A DNA stretch of 64,000 nucleotides from positions 186,001-250,000 of the forward strand of contig JALJCO010013441.1 of NCBI GenBank assembly GCA_023101725.1, given 5' to 3'. Below the pieces are notes generated by a model. That model was not told the origin of the DNA. It searched no databases and saw only the letters and a list, made by a program, of their open reading frames with translations. Origin of the DNA: Atherinomorus stipes (taxonomy: Eukaryota; Chordata; Actinopteri; Atheriniformes; Atherinidae). The stretch's first letter is position 1; each line of letters begins with the position of its first letter. The position numbers and the translations under genes are program-made. Below, piece by piece: positions 45,207-56,522 of this stretch.

Positions 45207-47602
45207 TAGGGATGTTCAATACTAGCTTTTTTACCAATATCCAGTGTTGTCCACTCTTAATTTCCAATATCAACTCTTACTAGGGACGCACAATATTGGA
45301 ATTTAGGCCCGATATGCTAATATTTTAAAACTCTTGTGGCTGATAACCAATGTTGTTACCGATATTATAGCTAAAGAAAAAGAAAAGCAGTCATTGAAAT
45401 AGCAGTTTTGTGGTCCATTTCTGACACTCTGAAAACTAGGGGTGAGAAAAATATTGAGACACTGAAATATCGCAATATTTTCATGTGTCAATATCAAATT
45501 GATATTTAAAAACATGGTATCAATCTATTTTACTTACAAAAACTCGCAAGATTTCATTGTTATGTTAAAAAATCTCACGATATTTTGTGAATTCTCGTGA
45601 GAGTTCTTATTTTGTAAAATATTGCTAGATTAAATGTCAAATGTCAGTTTTTGAAGAAATAAAAGAAGGAAGTTTTTGAGTTTTTTAGACTTTACAAAAA
45701 GTGGTCTGATTGGTTAAATATAGGTACTCCGTTTTAAGGCCGATATAAGCTGATACCGTTAGCGGGTCGATTATGTCGTGGATCCCTAACTGATACTGAT
45801 ATATGCAGACAACTGGGAGGTTGCATCTCTCATATCTTAAGAGATACAACTATATTTCTGCTCCGAGAGCAAAGATCCCAAAATAGGCTACCACCATCAT
45901 GTGACACAGAAGCCAGAATCTGATAGGCTACCACCATCATGTGACACAGAAGCTAGAATCTGATAGGCTACCACCATCATGTGACACAGAAGCTAGAATC
46001 TGATAGGCTACCACCATCATGTGACACAGAAGGCTAGAATCTGATAGGCTACCACCATCATGTGATACAGAAGCTAGAATCTGATAGGCTACCACCATCA
46101 TGTGACACAGAAGCTGGAATCTGATAGGCTACCGCCATCATGTGATACAGAAGCTAGAATCTGATAGGCTACCACCATCATGTGACACAGAAACTAGAAT
46201 CTGATAGGCTACCGGCATCATGTGATACAGAAGCTAGAATCTGATAGGCTACCACCATCATGTGACACAGAAGCTAGAATCTGATAGGCTACCACCATCA
46301 TGTGACACAGAAGCCAGAATCTGATAGGCTACCACCATCATGTGAGACAGACGCTAGAATCTGATAGGCTACCACCATCATGTGATACAGAAGCTGGAAT
46401 CTGATAGGCTACCACCATCATGTGACACAGAAGCAAGAATCTGATAGGCTACCACCATCATGTGACACAGAAGCTGGAATCTGATAGGCTACCACCATCA
46501 TGTGATACAGAAGCTAGAATCTGATAGGCTACCACCATCATGTGATACAGAAGCTAGAATCTGATAGGCTACCACCATCATGTGACACAGAAGCTAGAAT
46601 CTGATAGGCTACCACCATCATGTGACACAGAAACTAGAATCTGATAGGCTACGGCCATCATGTGATACAGAAGCTAGAATCTGATAGGCTATCACCATCA
46701 TGTGAGACAGATGCTAGAATCTGATAGGCTACCACCATCATGTGACACAGAAGCTAGAATCTGATAGGCTATCACCATCATGTGATACAGAAGCTAGAAT
46801 CTAATAGGCTACCACCATCATGTGATACAGAAACTAGAATCTGATAGGCTATCACCATCATGTGAGACAGATGCTAGAATCTGATAGGCTACCACCATCA
46901 TGTGATAGAGAAGCTAGAATCTGATAGGCTACCACCATCATGTGATACAGAAGCTAGAATCTGATAGGCTACCACCATCATGTGACACAGAAGCTAGAGT
47001 CTGATAGGCTACCACCATCATGTGACACAGAAGCTAGAATCTGATAGGCTACCACCATCATGTGACACAGAAGCTGGAATCTGATAGGCTACCACCATCA
47101 TGTGATACAGAAGCCAGAATCTGATAGGCTACCACCATCATGTGATACAGAAGCCAGAATCTGATAGGCTACCACCATCATGTGATACAGAAGCTAGAAT
47201 CTCATAGGCTACCACCATCATGTGACACAGAAGCTAGAATCTGATAGGCTACCACCATCATGTGATACAGAAGCTAGAATCTGATAGGCTACCACCATCA
47301 TGTGATACAGAAGCTAGAATCTGATAGGCTACCACCATCATGTGATACAGAAGCTAGAATCTGATAGGCTACCACCATCATGTGATACAGAAGCTAGAAT
47401 CTGATAGGCTACCACCATCATGTGATACAGAAACTACGTAGTATCTGGCTGCTTTCATCATTTTATTGCTTAAATCTCTTAGAAGTGGAAACAAATTGCA
47501 TGTTTTGTATGTGTACTGTATCAAAAAAGAATTGATTCTGATATTTTCCTGGCCGGTATCGAATCATCAACTCTATGGTATCGGTATGCCCATCCCTACC
47601 TC
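45207..47602. mobile_element. Nested hAT-like MITEs holding the 40-bp array
   Basis: The outer layer starts TAGGGATGTTCAATACTAG (45209) and may end with GGTATGCCCATCCCTA (about 47585-47600). Inside it, 45283-45790 starts AGGGACGCACAATATTGGAA and ends TCGTGGATCCCTA. Inside that, 45430-45640 (TAGGGGTGAGAAAAATATTG) resembles the element at 60985-61293. Boundaries are approximate because all layers are degenerate. Confidence 0.45.
45883..47437. repeat. 40-bp minisatellite in intron 1
   Basis: About 39 units with core CCACCATCATGTGACACAG then AAGCTAGAATCTGATAGGCTA. Extremely regular: nearly every unit is exactly 40 bp, with a single extra G at about 46031. Common variants are GACAC/GATAC, CTAGAA/CTGGAA/CCAGAA and ACCACC/ACGGCC. 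Each unit contains CATGTG, an E-box, mostly in the context TCATGTGAC or TCATGTGAT. Confidence 0.97.
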
Positions 47603-48142
47603 ATTTACCTTCTGATTTCAGGCTTTTCTGAAGCAAACACACGTTTGTTCCAGAAACTCATGGTTGGCTCATCTTCCTGAGGCATTGTGGAAATGACATC
47701 CCAACATGAAGCAGTGACCGTCAAACTGCACAGAAACACCGTCTGGACTTCATCACCTGCTCTCAGACATTGATCTGCCTTCAGGGATCATCATGAATGA
47801 AACATTTCCATCCACTACTCTGATTCAATTAGCGCACGCTTCCTCTCTGTTCTACCAAACTCTTGTTTCCGTTGTTCTCTGCATGCAGCTTCTTTCTTTC
47901 ATCTCACTGTTTCTCACATGAAAGCTCCCCCCCCCCCTGTCTTTGTGTGGTCGGAATAATCAGAAGCATCTTCTAACTTTTTCATATTTCTGCTGAATAA
48001 AAGAACAAAAGCAGAGCGGCAGATTACCCGGCCCTCACATCTCCCAGGTCCTCTCACACAACCTTGAACAGGAGTTTCAGCGTTTTGCTAGGCGGGTTAG
48101 CTCAGATTTATTCTGCAGCACGCTGCTGCAGGAGAAGCATAC
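47603..48142. other. Intron 1 sequence next to window exon 1
   Basis: No gene or clear repeat. A C-run sits at 47928-47936. Confidence 0.5.
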
Positions 48143-48290
48143 CTCTGAGAGGCGATTTCATGGCGGCCTCCACCATCCCGACGAGCAGCTGGAGGCTCTT
48201 GGGGTCTTGCGCGAGGCCGGAGGCGAATGCTGCCAGGGCGTCGGCATGACGACCGAGGTACTGCAGGGCAACCCCCTGACGAAAATAAGC
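48143..48290 (-). CDS. ttc28: ttc28 window exon 1 (148 bp)
   Basis: Minus-strand acceptor CTGCAG at 48291-48296 precedes codons reading AYFRQGVALQYLGRHADAL, the helix pair of the last TPR in the N-terminal three-TPR block. Donor GTATGC lies at 48142 and below. The exon starts in phase 0 and ends with one base (G) of a split Asp codon completed by the next exon. The residues that follow (GLAQDPKSLQLLVGMVEAA) are highly conserved in TTC28. The reading can be extended in frame into flanking intron, which explains a longer open frame there, but the splice sites and family alignment set these limits. The preceding exon, which should end near PKWPK, was not found in the window. Confidence 0.93.
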
Positions 48291-50398
48291 CTGCAGAGAG
48301 AGAAAGGCATTCATAAGCTCAGAGTCTAATTTGTCAACATTTTCAACCATTTCTGAACTTTTACCTCAAAGTTCTGCACATGAAGTGTTAGAATGATTTA
48401 ATTATAATGTTCTACATAATGACTGAAGTTGAAGGGACTCGCAGTAGGACAGGAAGGAAGGAAAGTGTCAGACTTATCGTGGTGGTTTCATTTATGTGGT
48501 GTAAACATAATGCAAGCATGGATCCATCCTGCCTGTTCGGTACGCTTGCCGATGCTTTATAGCGAATCAGAAGAGCCGGGTCCCAGTTTTTTAGGAGACT
48601 GCTGAACTTTGTTTTAAGTGACGATATGGAGGCCATGCAGCCGGTCACATGTGAACATATAGGCTCATACCAGTATGTGAAAACAAAGAAGATGTTCCAT
48701 TGCTGTGTCGTGTTACTATGAGCAGCACCTGAAAGTAAAGCAGCCGGCTGCAGCTGGATGACACCATAAATGCACTAAATCATAAGGCTTTTCATCAACC
48801 CACTGAATGAAAAGAAGTTTGACACACAAACCAATAATTTCTTGCAAAGTTAAAGGAATAGTACACCCACAGAATGATGTGCGTTCCTCTTCTACTCATC
48901 CTCATGCTGAGCAAGACTCTGGAGCACTTTTTTAATATCTCAAATGCAGCCGGAGATCGGACAAGTTTTCGTTTTCATAAAACAAAGCTGGTACAGCAGT
49001 TTTAAAGTTCAGAGGGTTCTCACTTCACACACATTGTTTTGTCCTTTCAGGAACACCATAGTAAAAATGGTGGAACAAATATGGCAGCCTCCATATGTGC
49101 ACCACCCAGCAAGTAGATATAAATGACTCATTCTAAGAAAATAAACATATAACAGTTATTCTAGTGAAGTAATTACACATAATTAGAAACACAGTTTTGA
49201 ATTATATATCACATTTTTCTGCCATTGATCTTTGACTTTTTACATACTGTACCTTTAATATCAAGAGAAATTCGTGAGTCTTCTTTAGGAGCCAAAAGAG
49301 ACAGCTCTCTGAAAGAGACGAGCTTCTGACTGATTGATTGACCAGTGAAGAACTGTAAAAACATGAAAAATCTCCTGTTGCCATGGAGTTTGGCCCTCCA
49401 TCAAGCAGCTGTTGTCACCACATGACCTGGTCAAGGCGGTTTGAATCTCAGTTTTCTGCCCAATCAAACAGAGTCCTTCGGACTGCATCGTACAAAAACA
49501 ACCTGCTGCAAATTTCAGATGAATCCCAGGAATTCCTGAATTTTTGCACAGGTGCAAAACGTGTCTCTAAGAACCGACTGTAGTTTGAGAGGAGATGATT
49601 TTGCTTCCAGCAGAGCTACACTGGAGCTATGAAGTACTCTCATCTGTTCCTCCCTGTCTGCATTACTGGCAGGTAGATGATATTTATCAGCAGAGAAGAC
49701 CAAAGCTGATCCTCCATCATGAAATCTCTCTGCTGCTGTTTCCTGAGACGATCTGCAGACAGATCCTGATGCAGGAAGAAAGTTTTCTTCATGTCTGAGA
49801 TAGATGAGCTGAAACCGTGACGGTAAAATGCACTGATGTCACAGAAGATGAGGCACATGCTCAGATTTACATCCTTCCTGAAGCCAGAACTGAAAGGCTG
49901 AACCATTAAATGCTGTTTACAACCCCCCCCAAACCCCCCACACACACACAACACACTCCATTAGCCACCAGATTCACCGCGAGGATCAAAGACAAACACA
50001 TTCTCTCCGTCCATCACCGCTGACCTCACTGGAACCTAATTGTCTTGTCTTCCTCTGTCTTCACATTAATTCCTCTTCTTCTTCCTCATTCATCATCCCA
50101 CCCTTCCTCCTCCTCCTCCTCCCCTCGAACATAATCTGTCATGACAGAGAGCGAATGGAGACAAAGACGAGAGGAATTGGATTACACGTTAGCTTCTGTC
50201 CCGCCTGACACTTGCTGCACCCGGATCGTCTTTGTCCCGTCCTCGTCCTCAAACAGCTTCATTGAGACGGATGAAGACGGGGTCGAGTCTAATGTGAGGT
50301 TTAAGTCCTCAGAGCATCGCTGCATAGTAAAAGCCGAACACAGCGTCACCACTCATCAACACAAAGTGGGATAAATAGTCTGTGAGTAGGGCTGAGGC
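48291..50398. other. Intron upstream of window exon 1
   Basis: No exon found. 48850-48980 is a one-ended TTAA MITE copy (TTAAAGGAATAGTACACC, GCAAGACTCTGGAGCAC). A (CCT)n tract lies near 50100-50125. 50141-50374 has a 77-codon plus frame beginning MTESEWRQRREELDY, with no recognised family, not called as a gene. Confidence 0.5.
48850..48980. mobile_element. TTAA palindromic MITE, one-ended copy
   Basis: The left end matches 20521 onward (AGACTCTGGAGCACTTTTTT, ATCTCAAATGCAGCCGGAGA). The right half is absent. Confidence 0.72.
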
Positions 50399-52957
50399 AT
50401 GAACACACTCATGAACACACTCATGAACACACTCATGAACACACTCATGAACACACTCATGAACACACCCATGAGCACACACATGAGCACATTCATGAAC
50501 ACACTCATGAACACACTCATGAGCACACTCATGAGCACACTCATGAACACACTCATGAACACACTCATGAGCACACTCATGAACACACTCATGAACACAC
50601 TCATGAACACACTCATGAACACACTCATGAGCACACACATGAGCACATTCATGAACACACTCATGAACACACTCATGAACACACTCATGAGCACACTCAT
50701 GAACACACTCATGAACACACTCATGAGCACACTCATGAACACACTCATGAACACACTCATGAACACACTCATGAACACACTCATGAACACACTCATGAGC
50801 ACACACATGAGCACATTCATGAACACACTCATGAACACACTCATGAACACACTCATGAGCACACTCATGAACACACTCATGAACACACTCATGAACACAC
50901 TCATAAACACACTCATGAACACACTCATGAGCACACTCATGAACACACTCATGAACACACTCATGAACACACTCATAAACACACTCATGAACACACTAAT
51001 GAACACACTCATGAACACACTCATAAACACACTCAAGAGCACACTCATGAACACACTCATAAACACACTCATGAACACACTCATAAACACACTCATAAAC
51101 ACACTCATAAACACACTCATGAGCACACTCATGAACACACTCATGAACACACTCATGAACACACTCATGAACACACCCATAAACACACTCATGAACACAC
51201 TCATGAACACACCCATGAACACACTCATGAACACACTCATGAACACACTCATGAACACACCCATAAACACACTCATGAACACACTCATAAACACACTCAT
51301 GAGCACACTCATGAACACACTCATGAACACACCCATGAACACACTCATGAACACACTCATGAACACACTCATAAACACACTCATGAACACACTCATGAAC
51401 ACACCCATGAACACACTCATGAACACACTCATGAACACACTCATGAGCACACTCATGAACACACCCATGAACACACTCATGAACACACTCATGAACACAC
51501 TCATGAACACACCCATGAACACACTCATGAACACACTCATGAACACACTCATGAGCACACTCATGAACACACTCATGAACACACTCATGAACACACCCAT
51601 GAACACACTCATGAACACACTCATGAACACACTCATGAACACACCCATAAACACACTCATGAACACACTCATAAACACACTCATGAGCACACTCATGAAC
51701 ACACTCATGAACACACCCATGAACACACTCATGAACACACTCATGAGCACACTCATGAACACACTCATGAGCACACTCATGAACACACCCATAAACACAC
51801 TCATGAACACACTCATGAACACACCCATAAACACACTCATGAACACACTCATGAACACAGCCATGAACACACTCATGAACACACTCATAAACACACTCAT
51901 TAGCACACTCATGAACACACCCATAAACACACTCATAAACACACTCATGAACACACTCATGAACACACTCATGAACACACTCCTGAACACACTCATGAAC
52001 ACACTCATGAACACACCCATGAACACACCCATGAACACACTCCTGAACACACTCCTGAACACACTCATGAACACACTCATGAACACACCCATGAACACAC
52101 CCATGAACACACTCATGAACACACCCATGAACACACTCATGAGCACACTCATGAACACACTCATGAACACACTCATGAACACACTCATGAACACACTCAT
52201 GAACACACCCATGAACACACTCATGAACACACTCATGAGCACACTCATGAACACACCCATAAACACACTCATGAGCACACTCATGAATACACTCATGAAC
52301 ACACTCATGAACACACTCATGAGCACACTCATGAGCACACTCATGAGCACACTCATGAACACACTCATGAACACACTCATGAACACACCCATGAACACAC
52401 TCATGAACACACCCATGAACACACTCATGAACACACCCATAAACACACTCATGAGCACACTCATGAATACACTCATGAACACACTCATGAACACACTCAT
52501 GAGCACACTCATGAGCACACTCATGAGCACACTCATGAACACACTCATGAACACACTCATGAACACACCCATGAACACACTCATGAACACACCCATGAAC
52601 ACACTCATGAGCACACCCATAAACACACTCATGAACACACTCATGAGCACACTCATGAACACACTCATGAACACACTCATGAGCACACTCATGAGCACAC
52701 TCATGAGCACACTCATGAACACACTCATGAACACACCCATGAACACACTCATGAACACACCCATGAACACACTCATGAACACACTCATGAACACACCCAT
52801 GAACACACTCATGAGCACACCCATAAACACACTCATGAACACACTCATGAGCACACTCATGAACACACTCATGAACACACTCATGAACACACCCATGAAC
52901 ACACTCATGAACACACCCATGAACACACTCCTGAACACACTCATGAACACACTCCTG
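50399..52957. repeat. 12-bp minisatellite, 2.56 kb
   Basis: About 213 tandem copies of ATGAACACACTC with variants ATGAGCACACTC, ATGAACACACCC and ATAAACACACTC; length is kept almost perfectly at multiples of 12. A block of three ATGAGCACACTC units recurs at 52321, 52501 and 52681, an exact 180-bp period, and another marker (ATGAGCACACACATGAGC) at 50471, 50627 and 50795. All units lack stops in several frames of both strands, giving open frames of over 700 residues (MNTL on plus; SVFM or HECV on minus). Confidence 0.97.
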
Positions 52958-54450
52958 ACATGAACGCTGTGAACCCTGAGCAACCGAGAGTGGAGCTCTG
53001 CGGAGAAAAATCCAAAGTAAATTTACAAAGCGAGTTTCTGTGAGATTGATCTTTAGAGGGAGAAAAGAGACAAGATTGAAAACTGATTCTGAAATTAACT
53101 CAACTTCCAACACAATTAAAGGTGCTGTACCTGATTTTGCACATTTGCAAACCGTGAGCAGGTGAAGAGTGTAGTTTGAACTGTAAGCCCCGCCCCTAAC
53201 CGTTTCTCCCAGTGAGAAACGCTCCTACTTTCGTTTTTCTCTCCTCCCACTCAACATGCACGAAATAATGTGCACATTTCATACTCGTGCACAAAGAAAC
53301 TCTCCAGAGAAAACTTGCATCTTCCCGTGAAATTACTGTTTTGGTTGCAGTAAATGGCTGCAGATCAGCTAAATGACATTTTCTACCATAACCGGTAGTT
53401 TACCGTAACTGCAGTTATGTACACAGATGCACAGTTATGACGAGTTATGATGTTATAGGCGACGTTACAACATGACAGCCTGATAAAGTTTCTAACCGGC
53501 CCCTTCAGAAGCAGTGATGTAAAGTTTCGTCATGTTACGCTGTAAATATCACTATTATATACGGTAGACCAGCAGAGGAAGCACCAGCACCCGAGGATGT
53601 AAATGTTACTGAGAAGAAAGTTATTGAAAAAAATTCTTTCCACTTTGAGAGGTCCATTTTTGCAGCACTTTTGTCCAGTTCATAGACAAAAGTGCTGCAA
53701 AAGTGAATCTGTTTATTAGTCATCATCATCATTGGGCCAGGAAATCCTGAAAAAGCGCTCCCTTCTAATGTTCCCATCTGTAGGTCCTCCAGCAGCACCG
53801 ATGCAGCATCAGTGTCCCCACGGTATTAATTTGTTTATACATCAATCAGCCGACTGCTGCACCTTGTCAAAATCTATGTATCAATGTGGTGAATATATTA
53901 CCATGATGATCACTGGTAGATGAAGATGATGGTGAGAAAACTTTGACAAAAAGTTAATTGAACACAGCCTATAAGTTTGCTTACGGACCTTTTTCTTTAT
54001 TTGAAAGGTTCTTATAGTTTCAGCTCACCTGCAGCATAAATAACGCTGCTGGTTTGAATCCTTTAAAGCCAAGAAATTTGATATGAAGGGAGAAATAAAT
54101 CGATCTCAAGTCTCCTGTGTAAAAGTCATGTGTACTAACCACTCTGCTGAAGGAGAAGCTGGCAGGCAAGCAGCCAGGGCACAATATCTGTTAGACACAA
54201 ATGACAGGACCCCGGTGCTGCCAGCAGGGGAATCATGATGCAGTCTGGTTTCAGTTCCACCCCTCACCATCTATGTCGCCAGTTTCCCCAGTCTCCAAAA
54301 CCTGCATACGCATGGGTCAGAGTTAACGCGGGAGACCGCACATTTTCCCGTCAAGTTTGCTTTTTATAAATCACAACTTCTGCATGTAAACTGGCGTGCG
54401 CCAGTTTCAGGCCCCGTTTTGTGCGTACGCAACGTTTATAAATGAGACCC
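52958..54450. other. Upstream intron sequence between arrays
   Basis: No gene seen. 53118-53480 (AAAGGTGCTGTACCTGATTT, GTAAGCCCCGCCCCTAACC) resembles an interspersed DNA-element repeat. 53640-53705 holds a short inverted repeat (TTGCAGCACTTTTGTCCAG and CAAAAGTGCTGCAA). Confidence 0.45.
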
Positions 54451-56522
54451 CTGGTCATGTAGACTTAGTTGTGCAGACTGAGTCATGTAGACCTGGTATG
54501 TAGACTTGGTTGTGGATCTGAGTATGTAGCCTGGTATGTAGACTTGGTGTGCATCTAGTATGTAACCTGGTATGTAGACTTGGTGGCAGACTGAGTATGT
54601 GACCTGGTATGTAGACTTGGTTGTGCAGACTGAGTCATGCAGACCTGGTCATGTAGACTTGGTCGTGCAGACTGAGTCATGTAGACCTGGTCATGTAGAC
54701 TTGGTCGTGCAGACTGAGTCATGTAGACCTGGTCATGTAGACTTGGTTGTGCAGACTGAGTCATGTAAACCTGGTCATGTAGACTTGGTTGTGCAGACTG
54801 AGTCATGCAGACCTGGTCATGTAGACTTGGTCGTGCAGACTGAGTATGTAACCTGGTTATGTAGACTTGGCGTGATCTGAGTATGTCTGGATGTGTGGGA
54901 TACTGGTATGTGACCTGGATGTAGACTTGGTTGTGCATACTGAGTATGTAGACGGTATGTAGATTGGCTGTGATACTGAGTATGTGACGGTATGTAGACT
55001 TGGGGGACTGAGTATGTAACCTGGTTATGTAGACTTGGTCGTGCATACTGAGTCATGTAAACCTGGTCATGTAGACTTGGTCGTGCATACTGAGTCATGT
55101 AGACCTGGTCATGTAGACTTGGTCGTGCAGACTGAGTCATGCAGACCTGGTCATGTAGACTTGGTTGTGCAGACTGAGTCATGTAGACCTGGTCATGTAG
55201 ACTTGGTCGTGCAGACTGAGTCATGTAGACCTGGTCATGCAGACTTGGTTGTGCAGACTGAGTCATGTAGACCTGGTCATGTAGACTTGGTTGTGCATAC
55301 TGAGTCATGTAGACCTGGTATGTGACTTGGTTGTGAGCTGAGTATGCGGTGGCGGGGAGCTGGAGTGACCGGATGTAGACTTGGTTGTGCAGACTGAGTA
55401 TGTAGACCTGGTTGAGACTTGGTGTGCATACTGAGTCATGTAGACCTGGTATGTAGACTTGGTTGTGCAGACTGAGTCATGTAGACCTGGTATGTAGACT
55501 TGGTGTGCAGACTGAGTCATGTAAACTGGTTATGTAGCTTGGTCGTGCATACTGAGTCATGTAAACCTGGTATGTAGACTTGGTCGTGCATACTGAGTCA
55601 TGTAGACCTGGTATGTAGACTTGGTTGTGCATACTGAGTATGTAGACCTGGTATGTAGACTTGGTGGAGACTGAGTATGTAAACTGGTTATGTAGACTGG
55701 TGTGATACTGAGTAGTACTGGATGTAGACTTGGTTGTGCATACTGAGTATGTAGACCTGGTATGGACTTGGTTGTGAGACTGAGATGTAGACCTGGTATG
55801 TGACTTGGTCGGAGACTGAGTATGTAACCTGGTTATGTAGACTTGGTGTGATACTGAGTATGTAAACTGGTATGTAGACTTGGTTGTGATACTGAGTATG
55901 TGACCTGGTGTGCTTGGTGTGATACTGAGTATGTAGACGGTATGTAGACTTGGCTGGATACTGAGTATGTAGCTGGTATGTAGACTTGGTCGGAGACTGA
56001 GTAGTAACTGGTTATGTGACTTGGTCGTGCATACTGAGTATGTAAACTGGTATGTAGACTTGGTTGTGCATACTGAGTATGTAGACCTGGTATGTGACTT
56101 GGTCGGAGACTGAGTCATGCAGACCTGGTATGTGCTTGGTTGTGATCTAGTAGTGCTGGTATGTGACTGGTGGATCAGTATGTGATGGAGTGCTTGGCGG
56201 ATCTGAGAGTCGGAGTGCTGGTGATCTGAGAGTGCGGAGTGCTGTGGATACTGAGTCATGTAGACCTGGTCATGTAGACTTGGTCGTGCAGACTGAGTCA
56301 TGTAGACCTGGTCATGCAGACTTGGTCATGCAGACTGAGTCATGTAAACCTGGTCATGCAGACTTAGTTGTGCAGACTGAGTCATGTGGACCTGGTCATG
56401 TAGACTTGGTCGTGCAGACTGAGTCATGCAGACCTGGTCATGTAGACTTGGTCGTGCAGACTGAGTCATGCAGACCTGGTCATGCAGACTTGGTCGTGCA
56501 GACTGAGTCATGTAGACCTGCT
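54451..56522. repeat. 42-bp minisatellite with AP-1-like motif
   Basis: About 49 units of core CAGACTGAGTCATGTAGACC then TGGTCATGTAGACTTGGTTGTG. I count about 26 intact TGAGTCATG sites. Units at 54490-54610, 54845-55020 and 55320-56250 have many small losses, most often CA missing from GTCATG. Frames over the array (SLHDQVYMTQ on minus) are artefacts. Confidence 0.94.

Larger units (their letters stand above)
1715..48290 (-). other. ttc28: ttc28 gene, internal part (12 exons)
   Basis: Twelve exons with matching splice phases join into one open frame of 2402 bp, about 800 codons. From recalled family knowledge the product is TTC28, a protein of about 2,500 residues made of TPR repeats followed by a CHAT-like region; it has been reported at the spindle midzone and midbody with Aurora B. 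In transcription order the introns measure about 6225, 74, 18601, 255, 85, 16505, 73, 89, 169, 83 and 2015 bp. The frame has no stop or frameshift and follows vertebrate TTC28 through every junction, so the gene looks intact here. The first TPRs and start codon lie right of 64000, and the C-terminal half lies left of position 1. Identification rests on remembered similarity, not a database search. Confidence 0.95.

Noticed and set aside
45883..47437. CRISPR-like array
   Set aside because: The 40-bp units are contiguous with no distinct spacers; this is a eukaryotic minisatellite in an intron.
48412..48648. 78-codon minus frame upstream of window exon 1
   Set aside because: It contains a short Tc1-like fragment (CATGGATCCATCCTGCCT) and no TPR similarity; it does not fit the missing upstream ttc28 exon.
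50141..50374. Possible small gene beginning MTESEWRQRREELDY
   Set aside because: Single 77-codon frame running toward the 12-bp array, no recognised family, no splice partner; could equally be chance or conserved non-coding DNA.
50356..53113. Open frames of 875, 854 and 705 codons on both strands
   Set aside because: They are produced by the 12-bp repeat, which lacks stops in several frames. They have monotonous MNTL, SVFM or HECV content, no domain and no splice or start context.
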